Below are positions 34,441 to 45,095 of a stretch of DNA of 64,000 bases, one piece after another. The first letter of the stretch is position 1. Every line of letters begins with the position of its first letter. Below the pieces are notes generated by a model that ran no database searches, was not told the DNA's origin, and saw only the letters and a program-made list of their open reading frames with translations. Source of the DNA: Ahaetulla prasina (lineage: Eukaryota; Chordata; Lepidosauria; Squamata; Colubridae); NCBI RefSeq assembly GCF_028640845.1, contig NC_080548.1, forward strand, positions 9,604,314 through 9,668,313, read 5' to 3'. The position numbers and the translations under genes are program-made.

Positions 34441-34605
34441 TATTTTATTTTTATTCATTTATTTGTTGAGTACATATTAGATAATATATATAAGTATAAG
34501 CATGAATTGAATACATAAAATGAATACAATTAAAGGGAACAGTAGGACAGGGACGGTAGGCACGCTGGTGCTCTTATGCACGCCCCTTACTGACCTCTTA
34601 GACAT
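34441..34605 (-). mobile_element. L2/CR1-like LINE 3' tail
   Basis: TTTATTTGTTGAGTACATAT, AGTATAAGCATGAATTGAA and GGACGGTAGGCACGCTGG match the 3' UTR of the LINE at 46.9-47.4 kb, on the other strand. Confidence 0.85.
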
Positions 34606-34739
34606 ATAGCCTTGGATAATTTCTTGTCATTCCAAGGAAATATCAGGTTGACCTTATGCTAAATCCAAAATCTAGATACAATGCAAAAAAGGCAGGACAA
34701 GGAAGACAAAAACTGAAATCTGGATTCTAGGACACCTGC

Positions 34740-35170
34740 AGGTACTTCTCAACTTACCACATCTTGCTCAACTTATAATTTACCACTTACAAATCCAGCT
34801 ATAAAAACTTAAGGTCAGAAGTCAAGGTGCCCATGTGACCAGAAGAGATTTTAATGACCTTTTTTGCAGAGGTCATTAAGTGAATGTGGTGGTCATTACT
34901 GCAAATCCATTCATTTGACTGGGCTTTTTTTCCCTCAGAAACTAGTAAAAAAAAATATTGCAAATTGTGGCCACATGACTGCAGAATGCTGCGACAGGTT
35001 GTAAAGGTGACTGGTTGCCAAGCACCAGACATGTAGTATTATAACCATGGGAGGGGGTATGCAACACCATTTATGATAAAGCAAGCCAGGGGGTGCTTTA
35101 CAAGCTGTAAAACCCTCATTCCGTGACCTTTCTAAATGCAAATAGTCATTAAGCAGCAATTATAAAATTT
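34740..35170. mobile_element. Tc1/mariner-like MITE, strongly diverged
   Basis: CAGGTACTTCTCAACTTACC on the left. Family words such as GGTCATTAAGTGAATGTGG and GTGGCCACATGACTGCAG follow. The right end is not well defined. Confidence 0.7.
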
Positions 35171-35444
35171 TGACAAATTGTTCAGCTGATACAGGCGTTC
35201 AGGGTTCAGCACAAGATGGAAAAGCAAAAGATGGAAATGCAAAGAACTTTCAAAGAAACTTCAGGCTACTCAACTACATTTATTAAGAAATGACTGGCAG
35301 TAAAATTCATGCTAACGTTCAGCTATTCTCTGGTTAAATTTAATCAATTAAATAAATAGTATCCCTGTGCCATCCAGATCCTTTTTCTCACTTTTTAAAG
35401 ACTTCCTCTTGTGTGTTTGCAAACAGGGCAGAAGTTTGCAGAAA
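35171..35444. other. Unassigned, non-coding
   Basis: No recognised features. Confidence 0.4.
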
Positions 35445-35452
35445 GATAGGCA

Positions 35453-35587
35453 CAGATAGGTTTCAGCCAGTTCGCACCACTTCGGGAGAACCGGCTGTTA
35501 ACTTTCTGAGCAGTTTAATGAACTGGTTGTTAGAAGAAATCATTAGGGCAGAGAACCAGTCGTTAAATTATTTGAATCCCACCACTG
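35453..35587. mobile_element. hAT MITE (TTCAGCCAGTTCGCACC family)
   Basis: Starts CAGATAGGTTTCAGCCAG and ends GAATCCCACCACTG. Identical GATAGGCA at 35445-35452 and 35588-35595. Sister copy at 42234-42370. Confidence 0.9.
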
Positions 35588-35595
35588 GATAGGCA

Positions 35596-36555
35596 TCATC
35601 AGAAACTGGCACGTTTCTAAGAAATTCCATTTTAATTTCATTAATAGAGGGAATGAGTCAACAACAAGGCCATCCTCATTCCCAAAGGCTCTCCAAGACT
35701 TTTAGCTCACCTGGAGTTTTTTTTTTTTCCTTCCTTTTATTTTTAAAATTTTTGCAAACCTAAATAAATGTTCTCACCCATCTGGGCGACATCCAAGAAA
35801 AATAGCAGGTAAATACTACCCAGCAAAGAACCCACGTAACAAGTCATATTATGAAACTAGAGTGCCGCATGTTGTTTGAGAGTATTGTTTTCTGCTTCAC
35901 AGCACTTTTGAAACAGTTGGACGGGTCTGCCAAGATGAGAGGAGGGGATCTGACTTTAAAAAAAAATGTTGTACTATCATGTTTGGTTTTGCAAAGTAAA
36001 CCTTTGCTTTCTTTGTTTCATGTTAGGGAGTAACTTTGGTCTTGCCTTTGAATGACTCAGAATTTCTTTGCCATCTCCTTAGCTTTTCAGCTGGCTCTCT
36101 CGTCATTTGTGATTTGCATACAGGGGTACAAAGCCCACATTGTGGTTTTGGACTAACTTTTTTTTTTAGAAGATTTAGAAACTTAGTAGTTTTTTTGCAC
36201 ACCTCTACACCCCCAAAGTGTATCTTGGGCAATGCATTATTTGTAATATATTCTGTTTGCCCCAGGTGTTCAGGTCATCATCATACAATAATCCTTTATC
36301 ATCTGTTCTTACGTCTGCTTTGTAGTAATTCAACATGGACTTACAAGTAGAGGCAGTAACATCAAAAGGACAGAGAAAAACAATGACTCAAGTGAAAGGT
36401 GTTTTCTGCGTGGGGGGGGGGGGCACCCAGCTCCTGATAATCTTGGAAAGACTTCTGGAAGAAGATAGAACAAGGGGGGGCGGGGAAAAGTCCACAAAAC
36501 TTTTTTTAAGATTTCTGGAACTGTTTGTGTTCCTATGTACAGGAGTTGTCTCTCT
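35596..36555. other. Unassigned, non-coding
   Basis: No gene recognised. Open frames up to 125 codons overlap poly-G and simple sequence near 36410-36485. Confidence 0.45.
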
Positions 36556-36563
36556 ACCTAGGG

Positions 36564-37125
36564 CAGTGATGGTGAACCTTTTCAGCACCGAGTGCCCAAA
36601 ATGGAACGTGTGTGAATGTGTGTGCATGTGCGTGTGCCGGAGTGCCGGAAACCCAAAGTCCAGCTGGCTGGTGTGCATGCGTGTGCCGGCCAGCTGGTCT
36701 TTGGGTTTCTGATGCATGCATGTGCGCTGGCCAGCTGGACTTTGTGTGCACCAGAACACCGGAAACCCAAAGTCCAGCTGGCTGGTGTGCATGCGTGTGC
36801 CGGCCAGCTGGTCTTTGGGTTTCTGATGCATGCATGTGCGCTGGCCAGCTGGACTTCGTGTGCACCAGAGCACCGGAAACCCAAAGACCAGCTGGCTGAT
36901 ATGTGCATGCCTGTTTTTTGGCCGTTTTCCAGGCCATTTTTCGGGCTGTTTTTTGGGCCATCTGGGAGGCTGTTTCCAGGCCTTTTTCTGGCACCCGTGA
37001 AACCAGCTGGCTTGCACACATGTGCATGTTGAAAACCAGAAGAGCAGCTGGCGACGGCGCACGTACCCACAGAGAGGGCTCTGCGTGCCAACTCTGGCAC
37101 GCATGCCATAGGTTCACCATCACGG
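36564..37125. mobile_element. hAT-like element with internal minisatellite
   Basis: CAGTGATGGTGAACCTTTTC to TAGGTTCACCATCACGG inverted ends. Identical ACCTAGGG at 36556-36563 and 37126-37133. Open frames of 175-246 codons arise because the internal tandem units keep several frames open; they are not genes. Confidence 0.92.
36647..36884. repeat. 114-bp tandem repeat, about two units
   Basis: GGAAACCCAAAG starts at 36647, 36761 and 36875, a period of exactly 114. Each unit also contains CCAGCTGG and its surroundings in both orientations, so it folds on itself. Confidence 0.93.
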
Positions 37126-37263
37126 ACCTAGGGAGAGATTGTAGGCCTTTGGTTTTTGCACAGATATCCAGAAAGCCAGCAGGAAGATCCTTTAAGATCT
37201 CACTCCTTAACAGAGAAGAGAAGAGTAATGAACAGAACAGAGGAGAGAAAAAAGGAAAGAGTA

Positions 37264-37500
37264 ATGGTTGGAAGTTTGTTAAATAGAGATCCAACCTAGA
37301 AGTAAGGAGGAATTTTCGGACAGTGAGGACAATTGATCAGTGGAATACTTGCCTCCCAGAGTTGTGGGTGCTCCATCACTGGAGGTTTTCAAAATAGCCT
37401 GGACAACCGTTTGATTGGTATGGTAAAAGGTCTCCTGTCTTGGGCAGGGGGTTGGACTAGAAGACTCCAAGATCCCTTCTTGGATTCTATGTTCTAAGAG
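37264..37500 (+). mobile_element. CR1 LINE 3' fragment
   Basis: AGTTGTGGGTGCTCCATCAC, GGAGGTTTTCAAAATAG and GGGGGTTGGACTAGAAGACT are the sense-strand CR1 3' region. It ends near GGATTCTATGTTCTAAG. Confidence 0.88.
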
Positions 37501-37599
37501 CCCAAGAGACCACACCGTGCACCAGTCGTAAATTATAGCAAAACTGGCTATATATCATTGGCCATTAAATGCTGCAGAATCCACACGAAAGGATCAATA

Positions 37600-37824
37600 G
37601 CACTAACAATAGCATTTAGACTTATATACCACTTCACAGTGCTTTACAGCCCTCTCTAAGCGGTTTACAGTGTCAGCATCTTGCCCCCAGCAATTTGGGT
37701 CCTCATTTTACCCACCTCGGAAGGATGGAAGGCTGAGTCAACCTTGAGTAGTGAGAATCGAACTGCTGGCGGTCAGCAGAATTAGCCTGCAATACTGCGT
37801 TCTAACCACTGCGCCACCACAGAA
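37600..37824 (-). mobile_element. tRNA-derived SINE
   Basis: Same structure as 6008-6223. The tail (CTCTCTAAGCGGTTTACAG on this strand) is on the left, the core in the middle, and the tRNA-like head (complement of TAACCACTGCGCCACC) on the right. Confidence 0.85.
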
Positions 37825-37880
37825 GGAAGGAAGGAAGGAAGGAAAGGAGGGAGGGAGGGAGGGAGGGGGAGGGAGGGAGG
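37825..37880. repeat. (GGAA)n/(GGGA)n microsatellite
   Basis: Purine array wedged between two copies of the same SINE. Confidence 0.95.
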
Positions 37881-38095
37881 ACTAGCACTTAGACTTATCC
37901 TGCTTCACACAGTACAGCCCTTTCTAAGTCGTTTACAGAGTCAGCATCTTGCCCCCAACAATCTGGGTCCTCATTTTATTGACCTCAGAAGGATGGAAGG
38001 CTGAGTCAACCTTGAACCATGTCAAAATGAAACTGCTGGCAGTCGGCAGAATTAGCAGACTGCAATATGGCATTCCAACCACAGCACCACCATGG
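37881..38095 (-). mobile_element. tRNA-derived SINE, second adjacent copy
   Basis: Begins TAGCACTTAGACTTATCC and ends CCACAGCACCACCATGG, in the same orientation as the neighbour at 37600. They differ enough to be separate insertions. Confidence 0.83.
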
Positions 38096-38183
38096 TAAGC
38101 AAAGTAAATAGGCCCTTAGTACATTATGTGGGTGGAGTTTAGACTGGCTTATTTGTGTGCTTGTTATTACTGGGCTTCTATAC

Positions 38184-38319
38184 CAGGGGTCTCCAACCTT
38201 GGCAACTTTAAGACTTGTGGACTTCAACTCCCAGAATCCCTCAGTCAGCAAAGCTGGTTGAGGAATTCTGGGCGTTGAAGTCCAACAAGTCTTAAAGTTG
38301 CCAAGATTGGAGACCCCTG
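38184..38319. mobile_element. hAT MITE
   Basis: 136 bp, CAGGGGTCTCCAACCTTGG inverted ends. Identical TTCTATAC at 38176-38183 and 38320-38327. Confidence 0.95.
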
Positions 38320-38530
38320 TTCTATACAACCTCTCTGTTTGTAAAGCAAATCCTCTTAATGTTCCAGAAAGCCCGTAAGACCTGTTATTATCTTCAGACA
38401 TTGGGGTTGGGATGTTCTGAGAGCACCAAAGATGTGTGTGAATTTGTGTTATAGTTCCTCAGTTGTCTTTGGTATTGGATCACCTCTATGTTAAGATGGA
38501 TAGGCATACACCTGTCTATGTAAATAAATA

Positions 38531-38873
38531 CAGGTAGTCCTCAATTTACAACAGTTCATTGAGTGACCATTCAAGGTTACAGCAGCATTGAAAAAAAGTG
38601 ACTTATGACCATTTTTCACACTTACGACCATTGCAGCATCCCCGTGGTCACATGATTAAAATTCAGATTTTCAGTTGCAGTGTCTCAGGGTGATGTTGCG
38701 CCCTTCGGATAAGTAAAGTCAATGGGGAAGTCAAATTCACTTAACAACCATGTTACCATTAGCAACTGTGGCAAGGAAGATTGTAAAACGGGGCAACACT
38801 CACCTAACAACTTAAGTTTGCTTAGCAACAAATTTTTTGAGCTCAATGGTGGTCGTAAGTCGAGGACTACCTG
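38531..38873. mobile_element. Tc1/mariner-like palindromic MITE, complete
   Basis: 343 bp from CAGGTAGTCCTCAATTTACA to GTAAGTCGAGGACTACCTG. TA at 38529-38530 and 38874-38875. Confidence 0.93.
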
Positions 38874-39046
38874 TACAAAGAGGTTTGCTATCCATCCCAA
38901 CCCAGATAAAGAATTTTAAATATTAAGGGGGGGATCACAATATAGCCAGAAATGCTAGGCTACCCAACAACAACAACAAAAGAAAAAACTGCTTAAACTT
39001 CTCATGTTGGACAAATCGACTTCTGTGCCTTTGATCTGCTTAGATG

Positions 39047-39261
39047 CAGGGGAGAAATCCAGCAGGTTCTGAAGAACCGGTAGAGGAAATTTTGAGTAGT
39101 TCGGAGAACCGGCAAATACCACCTCTGGCTGGCCCAAGAGTGGGGAGGGAATGGGGATTTTGCAGTATCCTTCCCCTGCCATGCCCACCAAGCCACACCA
39201 AGCCCACCAACCCACGCTCACAGAACCGGTAGTAAAAAAATATATGTGGATTTCACCACTG
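39047..39261. mobile_element. hAT-like element (AGAACCGGT family)
   Basis: Ends CAGGGGAGAAATCC and GGATTTCACCACTG. Identical CTTAGATG at 39039-39046 and 39262-39269. Confidence 0.9.
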
Positions 39262-39294
39262 CTTAGATGTGCTGTGTGAGCCCAGACATGCCCT

Positions 39295-39750
39295 ACACGA
39301 ATCAAGAAGAGGGCCGTGAAAATATTTACAGATCCCTCGCATCCTGGACATAAACTGTTTCAACTCCTACCCTCAAAACGACGCTATAGAGCACTGCACA
39401 CCAGAACAACTAGACACAAGAACAGTTTTTTTCCCAAAGGCCATCACTCTGCTAAACAAATAATTCCCTCAACACTGTCAGACTATTTACTGAATCTGCA
39501 CTACTGTTAATCGTTTCATAGTTCCCATCGCCAATCTCTTTCCACTTATGACTGTATGACTATAACTTGTTGCTGGCAATCCTTATGATTTATATTGATA
39601 TATTGACCATCACTTGTGTTGTAAATGTTGTACCTTGATGAAGGTATCTTTTCTTTTATGTACACTGAGAGCATATGCACCAAGACAAATTCCTTGTGTG
39701 TCCAATCACACTTGGCCAATAAAAAATTCTGTTCTATTCTATCTATTCTA
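39295..39750 (+). mobile_element. L3 LINE 3' fragment
   Basis: A plus-strand copy starting in the C-terminal coding part (frame reading DPSHPGHKLFQLLPSKRRYR, then HTRTTRHKNS). It runs through the 3' UTR to CACTTGGCCAATAAAAAATT and a short ATTCT tail. Confidence 0.92.
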
Positions 39751-40238
39751 TTTGCTCTTTTTAATCCCTTCTTTAAACTTACTCCTTTATTCACCTGCCT
39801 TGACCTTTACGTTCTCCATCTCTGCTCATATTAGAATGCAACTTTTCAGTCATTGATTTCCTTCCTTGCAAGTTATATTGTCTCCTTCGGTTCCCCCCCC
39901 CCCCGCCCCCACCACCTGAAGAGTTCAAGATGGCAAGTATTATACCTTCTCTTCCCATTCTTTCACAACAGCAACCCATGGAAGTAGGCTGGGCTGAGGG
40001 AAAGAGACGGGCTCAATGTCCTCTAGGAACTTTCAATGTTTGAAGGAAGACTAGAACTTGGTTTATATACTGCTGTTCCAGCTCTTTGCCATTTGACCAG
40101 ATGGACTGCTGGGCTGAGCCACCCCAAGACCATCTATGGCTAAGGTGAGCTAGAAACTGGGTCTCCTCACTTCTACTCCAACTCCTTTACCACTGCACCA
40201 GATTGGTAGCCGGTTCCTCTAGGGACACCCCTACACTC
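39751..40238. other. Unassigned, with tRNA-like SINE relic at 40075-40215
   Basis: On the reverse strand 40215-40075 reads AATCTGGTGCAGTGGTAAAG, an A-box-like start of a tRNA-derived SINE. The rest is unassigned and holds a poly-C run at about 39893-39910. Confidence 0.45.
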
Positions 40239-40942
40239 CAGGTAGTCCTCGACATAGGACCACCATTGAGTGCAAAATTTTTGTTGCTAAGTGCAACAGT
40301 TGTTAAGTGAACTTTGCCACAGTTCCTCCTATAGTTGTTCAGGGAATGACTGCCGTTGTTAAATGAGTAATACGGTTGTTAAGTGAATCTGGTTTCCCCA
40401 TTGACTTTCCTTGTCAGAAGGTTGCAAAAGGGGATCACATGATGCCGGGATACTGCAACCGTCATAAATGCATGTCAGTTGTCAAGTGTCCAAGTTTTGA
40501 TCATGTCACCAGGAGGATGCTGCAATGGTTAAGTGTGAAAAATGGTCACAAGTCACTTTTTTCGGTGGCTTATTAACTTGGTAAAGGTAAAGGTTCCCCT
40601 CGCACATATGTGCTAGTCGTTGGATTAGAAGATCTCCGACTCTGTTATTCTGCATTTTATTCTGTATTCTATTATCATCATAAAAAGGTAAAGGTTCCCC
40701 TTGCACATACGTGCTAATCATTCCTGACTCTAGGGGGTGGTGCTCATCTCTGTTTCAAAGCAGAAGAGCCAGCGCTGTCCGAAGACATCTCCGTGGTCAT
40801 GTGGCCGGCATGACTCAACACCAAAGGGGCACGGAACGCTGTTACCTTCCCACCAAAGGTGGTCCCTATTTTTTCTACTTGCATTTTTACGTTAACTTGG
40901 AACAGTTCCTAAATGAATAGTTGCAAGTTGAGCAGTACCTGG
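40239..40942. mobile_element. Tc1/mariner-like MITE interrupted by a SINE
   Basis: CAGGTAGTCCTCGACATAGG on the left and GCAAGTTGAGCAGTACCTG on the right. The interrupting Sauria-type SINE lies at 40582-40891. Confidence 0.88.
40582..40891 (-). mobile_element. Sauria-type SINE, with a CR1 scrap inside
   Basis: Reverse-oriented, 5'-truncated. Its Bov-B-like tail (TAAAGGTAAAGGTTCCCCT) occurs twice, at 40582 and 40686. Between the tails are about 65 bp resembling a CR1 3' end (TTAGAAGATCTCCGACTCTG, TATTCTATTA). TTAACTTGG flanks the whole at 40573-40581 and 40892-40900. Confidence 0.88.
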
Positions 40943-40969
40943 AATCAGTTCTTTTCACATTGCACCAAA

Positions 40970-41105
40970 ACTTGTTGTAAATGTTGTACCTTGATGAAGG
41001 TATCTTTTCTTTTATGTACACTGAGAGCGTATGCACCAAGACAAATTGCTTGTGTGTCCAATCACACTTGGCCAATAAAAATTCTTTTCTATTCTATTCT
41101 ATTCT
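40970..41105 (+). mobile_element. L3 LINE 3' fragment, short
   Basis: TTGTAAATGTTGTACCTTGA through CACTTGGCCAATAAAAATTC and a few ATTCT units. Only the last 135 bp of the element. Confidence 0.92.
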
Positions 41106-42233
41106 GCCCGAGACCCGTTGTTTTTGCTCCCAGTTTGTGTCGTGAATTGAGAGATTTGCTTGGCGTATACCAGATTTGAACAGGAAGACAAAATGGATTG
41201 AGGGAGCATTGATTTGGGAGCGGAGAGAGAAGGGCTTCTTGCTGTGCTCTCTTATGACAATCAACCTCTGCCCAAGATCTAAGAAAGATACAATCAGATT
41301 GGTTGTAAAACCAGCCAAATAAAAATCCGACTTAGCCCCCACCTTCCCCCCCTGCTTCGCCACACAGAGAGAATTCCTTTCTCCTTGCACAACTCAAGAA
41401 AATTGAGACCACACCCTATTGCTCACACAAAATAAGGCATCTCATTACAGTGCCATGAGCTGGATTCCTCCGGTGCTTTTTTCATGCAGGACAAGGAGAA
41501 AGTTTCATGGCTTAAACTCTTAAGATTTCAGTAGAGCTGCCACAAAGAAGAAGAAATCCCTGCTTTTCTTGGGGGTGGCGGGGGGAGGCTGGCCAATCTG
41601 AGGAAAGGCTGAAGAAGATTTGAAGAAGTTGGTGAGTAGAATTTCCCTTCTTACTGGTGGACGGACGCGAGTTTCGGAAGATGGAGAGAGAGACTCTCTC
41701 AGTAGAGTTTGGAAGTATTCATTGTTTGCAACCAGGAGAGATCGACCGGGTGCCAACTCTTTAACCCTGATCTTGGATTACTGGGAATATTTTCATAGTA
41801 CAAAATGAATTAAACATGATGCGTAGGTATAACTTCAGTGGATAATAAGATCATATTGCTTGTTCAAGCAACTAGCCGTCTGAGTAGGCATTTTCAGCAC
41901 CCAAAGGTAAAGAGTACCCGTAACAAATTCTTAATACTACTTAGGACCCCAAGACAAAATAGTCTGATGGGTTCAGTTGCTGAACAGCAAGTTAAAACAA
42001 CTTGCTTCGCAGAGTTTTGGCTTCGTTAAGAAACTTCAGGAAAAAGCAAGGTGCTTTAATGTCTGTAACCAGGAAGTGCCTCTCGCCTCATCCTGCTGAT
42101 CTCCTTAAGTCCTGCTCAAGTCCCTTGTGAACCTCAAAAACTGAGCTGAGCAGGGGCTTGGAGGCTGGGGTTTAAGGGAGCAATGAAGGCAATTCAGTTG
42201 TTTCATCTTCTTGGCTTTTTACAGAATAGGAAG

Positions 42234-42370
42234 CAGTGGTGGGATTCAGCCAGTTCGCACCACTTCAGGAGAACCGGTTGTTAACTTTCTGAGCAGTTTG
42301 GCAAACTGGTTGTTGGAAGAAATCATTAGGGCAGAGAACCAGTTGTTAAATTACTTGAATCCCACCACTG
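42234..42370. mobile_element. hAT MITE (TTCAGCCAGTTCGCACC family)
   Basis: CAGTGGTGGGATTCAGCC to GAATCCCACCACTG. Identical ATAGGAAG at 42226-42233 and 42371-42378. Confidence 0.94.
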
Positions 42371-42485
42371 ATAGGAAGCCATTGAAGTTAAAACACTTTA
42401 AAGAAATGAAGCTAAGCGCAAGGTTGGTTCATCCACCAAGAGGCAGAAGGAAAAGACGAAACGTTTCGATGTACAGAAATCAGGC

Positions 42486-42935
42486 TTAATTGTGCATCAG
42501 GCGTCTGAATGGCGACTTGGCCCTCAGTCTTTCGGTGTTGGGTAGCAATTATCAGGTTCTCCATTCAGCAAATTGCCTTTCTTTTAAAATTAGAAGCTGT
42601 AGTAGCAGTAGTAAATTTAATGCTAGCCAGAATAAAAAGGACGTGTAAAGGACACGTTTGACCTGATAGGAATGAAAAGCAGGCAGGCAAGCACGTAAAA
42701 AAATTGACCTTAATTGTGCAGTCATCTGAATGGTAACTTTCCATCAATCCCATGGAGCTGAATGGCAATTATCAAGCTCTCCATTCAGCAAATTGCCTTC
42801 GTTTTAAAATTAGTTGTAGTAGCAGTAGTAAATGGCATGGAAAGAAAGCAAAACATGTGTTATCTGACGGAGCTGGAAAGGAGGTAGGCAGGCAGGGAGA
42901 AGAAGGAGTTAATTTTTTTTCTCCTTTTGCAGCCA
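42486..42935. repeat. Diverged direct duplication, period about 220 bp
   Basis: TTAATTGTGCA at 42486 and 42710, TCTCCATTCAGCAAATTGCC at about 42559 and 42779, and GTAGTAGCAGTAGTAAAT in both, all in the same order. It does not resemble any other repeat in the window. Confidence 0.85.
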
Positions 42936-44126
42936 AAGTATATACTCTTGTAAATACCTTTGCTTTTGAAATGCAATGGCTTGTAAAGGAAGGTAGCAAC
43001 TAGACAAAGAGAAGAGAAAAATAAAAGCAGTTCCTGGAGTAGGAAACACAAAATGTGATCTCCCAAAGCTTCTGCAATTTGATGCAGGTAGGGCAGCTGC
43101 TTAGAAAGGACTTTTAATAAACTTTGCATGGGGAGAAAAAACGAGACGCTTCCTGCCAGCCATACCTGACTTGCTGCAGGGAGCACCAGGGGGTGGACGG
43201 TGGTAAGAAGGAATGACTGAGAACTGTCAGATGGGGTGGTTGTTGGTTGAAGTGTTGGCCCTAGCCAAGGGTGGGGAACTCTTTGCGATGTAATTCAGTC
43301 ACATTGTTTAGGTGGTCATTCAAAAGCTGGAGTCATGAGAGCTTATTGCTGTTCCAAAGAAAGTGCTTTTGCAAGTGTCGGAATTAATCCAGAGAGAGAA
43401 ATGCATTGCTTGGTCAGTCCGTAGGTGCAAGATTCAGAAGGATTTCTTTTTTGAATGCTTCCCTCAATTTTTTTTTTAATTATTTAAAACCTCCAGTGTT
43501 GGAGAACCCAAAACTTTATTTATCGTTTTGGCTAAAGATTGTTAGCCAAAGTAGCCATAAAGAGAGGGAAATTCCAGACCGTTGAATTCCATGTGTGCGA
43601 GTTTTTCATTTGCAAAGAGACAGGCTGAAAATTAAAAGATTACTTTAGCCTCCATTCGTGATGTCTTGGTGATATTTGCAATCCTGGCAGTGACTCTCTG
43701 AAAGTTTGAACAGAAGTCTCTGAGAAGGTCAGGGTGCCAGAACTTAACCTATCACCTTTGAGGTACGAGGCAGGTAAAGCACCACTGAGCTAAGGCCCTT
43801 CAATTATTTTTTGTCTATGTCAGCAAATCTGGTGGCTGCAGCAGCACGTTGCATGGCTGGAAATGCTTCCAGCAGCCACTCAGGCAACATCATTGCTGCA
43901 GGGATTCCTCAACTTACAACCGCAATAGGGGCTAGAATTTCCATTGCTAAGCAAGATGGTGATTAAGTGAATCTCATCCAATTTTTCAAAAAAATAAAAA
44001 TTGTCATGGTTATTAAGTGAATCACTGCAGTTGTTAAGTGAATCACATGACTTTAAAGCAAATATGGGTTCTCCCATTGACTCACACTTATTGGAAGCAG
44101 CTGGGAAGGTTTCAAAGGGCAAACAC

Positions 44127-44420
44127 CAGAGGTGGGTTTCAACAGGTTCTGACCAGTTCTGGAGAAACAGTAGCAGAAATTTTGAGTAGTTCGGAGAACC
44201 GGCAGTAAAAATTCTGACTGGCCCCACTCCCATCAATTCTCTGCCTCCCATGTCCCAGCTGATTGGAAGGAAATGGGGATTTTGCAGTAACCTTCCCCTG
44301 GATTGGGGACGGAACCTGCCACGACCATCAAGCCACACCCACCAAGCCACACCCACCAAGCCACGCCTACCAAGCCACACCCACAGAACCAGTAGTAAAA
44401 AAAATTGAAACCCACCTCTG
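44127..44420. mobile_element. hAT-like element (AGAACCGGT family)
   Basis: 294 bp, CAGAGGTGGGTTTCAACAGG to GAAACCCACCTCTG. Identical GCAAACAC at 44119-44126 and 44421-44428. Confidence 0.95.
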
Positions 44421-44524
44421 GCAAACACATGACCTGAGGATGCTGCAACCCTCATAGATACATGCCAGTTGCCAAGCACCTAATTTTGATCACATGACTG
44501 TGGGGATGCTGCAAGTGCAAGGAG

Positions 44525-44531
44525 TATGTGG

Positions 44532-44572
<41 letters not shown>

Positions 44573-44762
44573 TTGTGTTGTGTCTGTGTAAAGTGTGAAA
44601 GTTGGTTTTTGGTATCTATTATTGTGTTGTGTACTTTGTTTATTATTTTTATTATTTATTGTTATTGGCCACGCCCACCTGGTCACCTGACCACCAAGCC
44701 ACGCCCACCAATTAAGCCACGCCCAGAGAACCGGTAGGGAAAATTTTAAGATTTCACCCCTG
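44525..44762. mobile_element. hAT-like element with (GT)n expansion
   Basis: Right end GATTTCACCCCTG preceded by AGAACCGGTAGGG. The left end is worn (TATGTGGCATTTT). Flanks GCAAGGAG (44517-44524) and GCAAGGAC (44763-44770). A (GT)n run occupies about 44536-44570. Confidence 0.75.
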
Positions 44763-44850
44763 GCAAGGACCCGTTGTAAGTCACTTTCTTTAGTACCATT
44801 GTAACTTCGAAAGGTCGCTAAATGAATGGTGGTAAGTTGAGGACTATTTA

Positions 44851-45095
44851 GGTTAGTGAGAAGGATATGAGTGGTTACTTCAGAACCTGACAATTGTTTT
44901 GGCCTGCACTGTTGCCTGCACCTTGTCTTACTTCTTCAGCCATTGACATTGTTTGGGAAATTATAGTCCAACTTCTGCTAGGGCCATAATTCAGTTTGTT
45001 CAAGAAATTCTCAGCGTTGCCAAAAAAAAAGCAAACCCACATCAGATTTAATATTATTGTATTAAGTCTCCATGAAAACTCAGCTGCTCGTGAGT
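44851..45095. other. Unassigned, non-coding
   Basis: No recognised features. Confidence 0.4.

Larger units (their letters stand above)
41106..43898. other. Repeat-poor segment, no gene recognised
   Basis: Apart from the hAT at 42234-42370, no known interspersed repeat is seen. A GTGAGT splice-donor-like site follows TTGAAGAAGTTG at 41619-41634, but nothing shows that an exon ends there. On the reverse strand at 43720-43800, TTAGCTCAGTGGTGCTTTAC resembles a tRNA A box, probably an old tRNA-derived relic. Possible home of regulatory sequence or an untranslated connexin exon; inference only. Confidence 0.4.
43899..44850. mobile_element. Tc1/mariner-like MITE with two hAT insertions
   Basis: CAGGGATTCCTCAACTTACA on the left and GGTAAGTTGAGGACTATTTA on the right. 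It is extended to about 950 bp by the hAT elements at 44127-44420 and 44525-44762. Confidence 0.85.

Noticed and set aside
36388..37294. Reverse-strand open frames of 175-246 codons
   Set aside because: They lie in a hAT element with 114-bp repeats. 114 is a multiple of 3, so frames stay open by periodicity; no domain is recognised.
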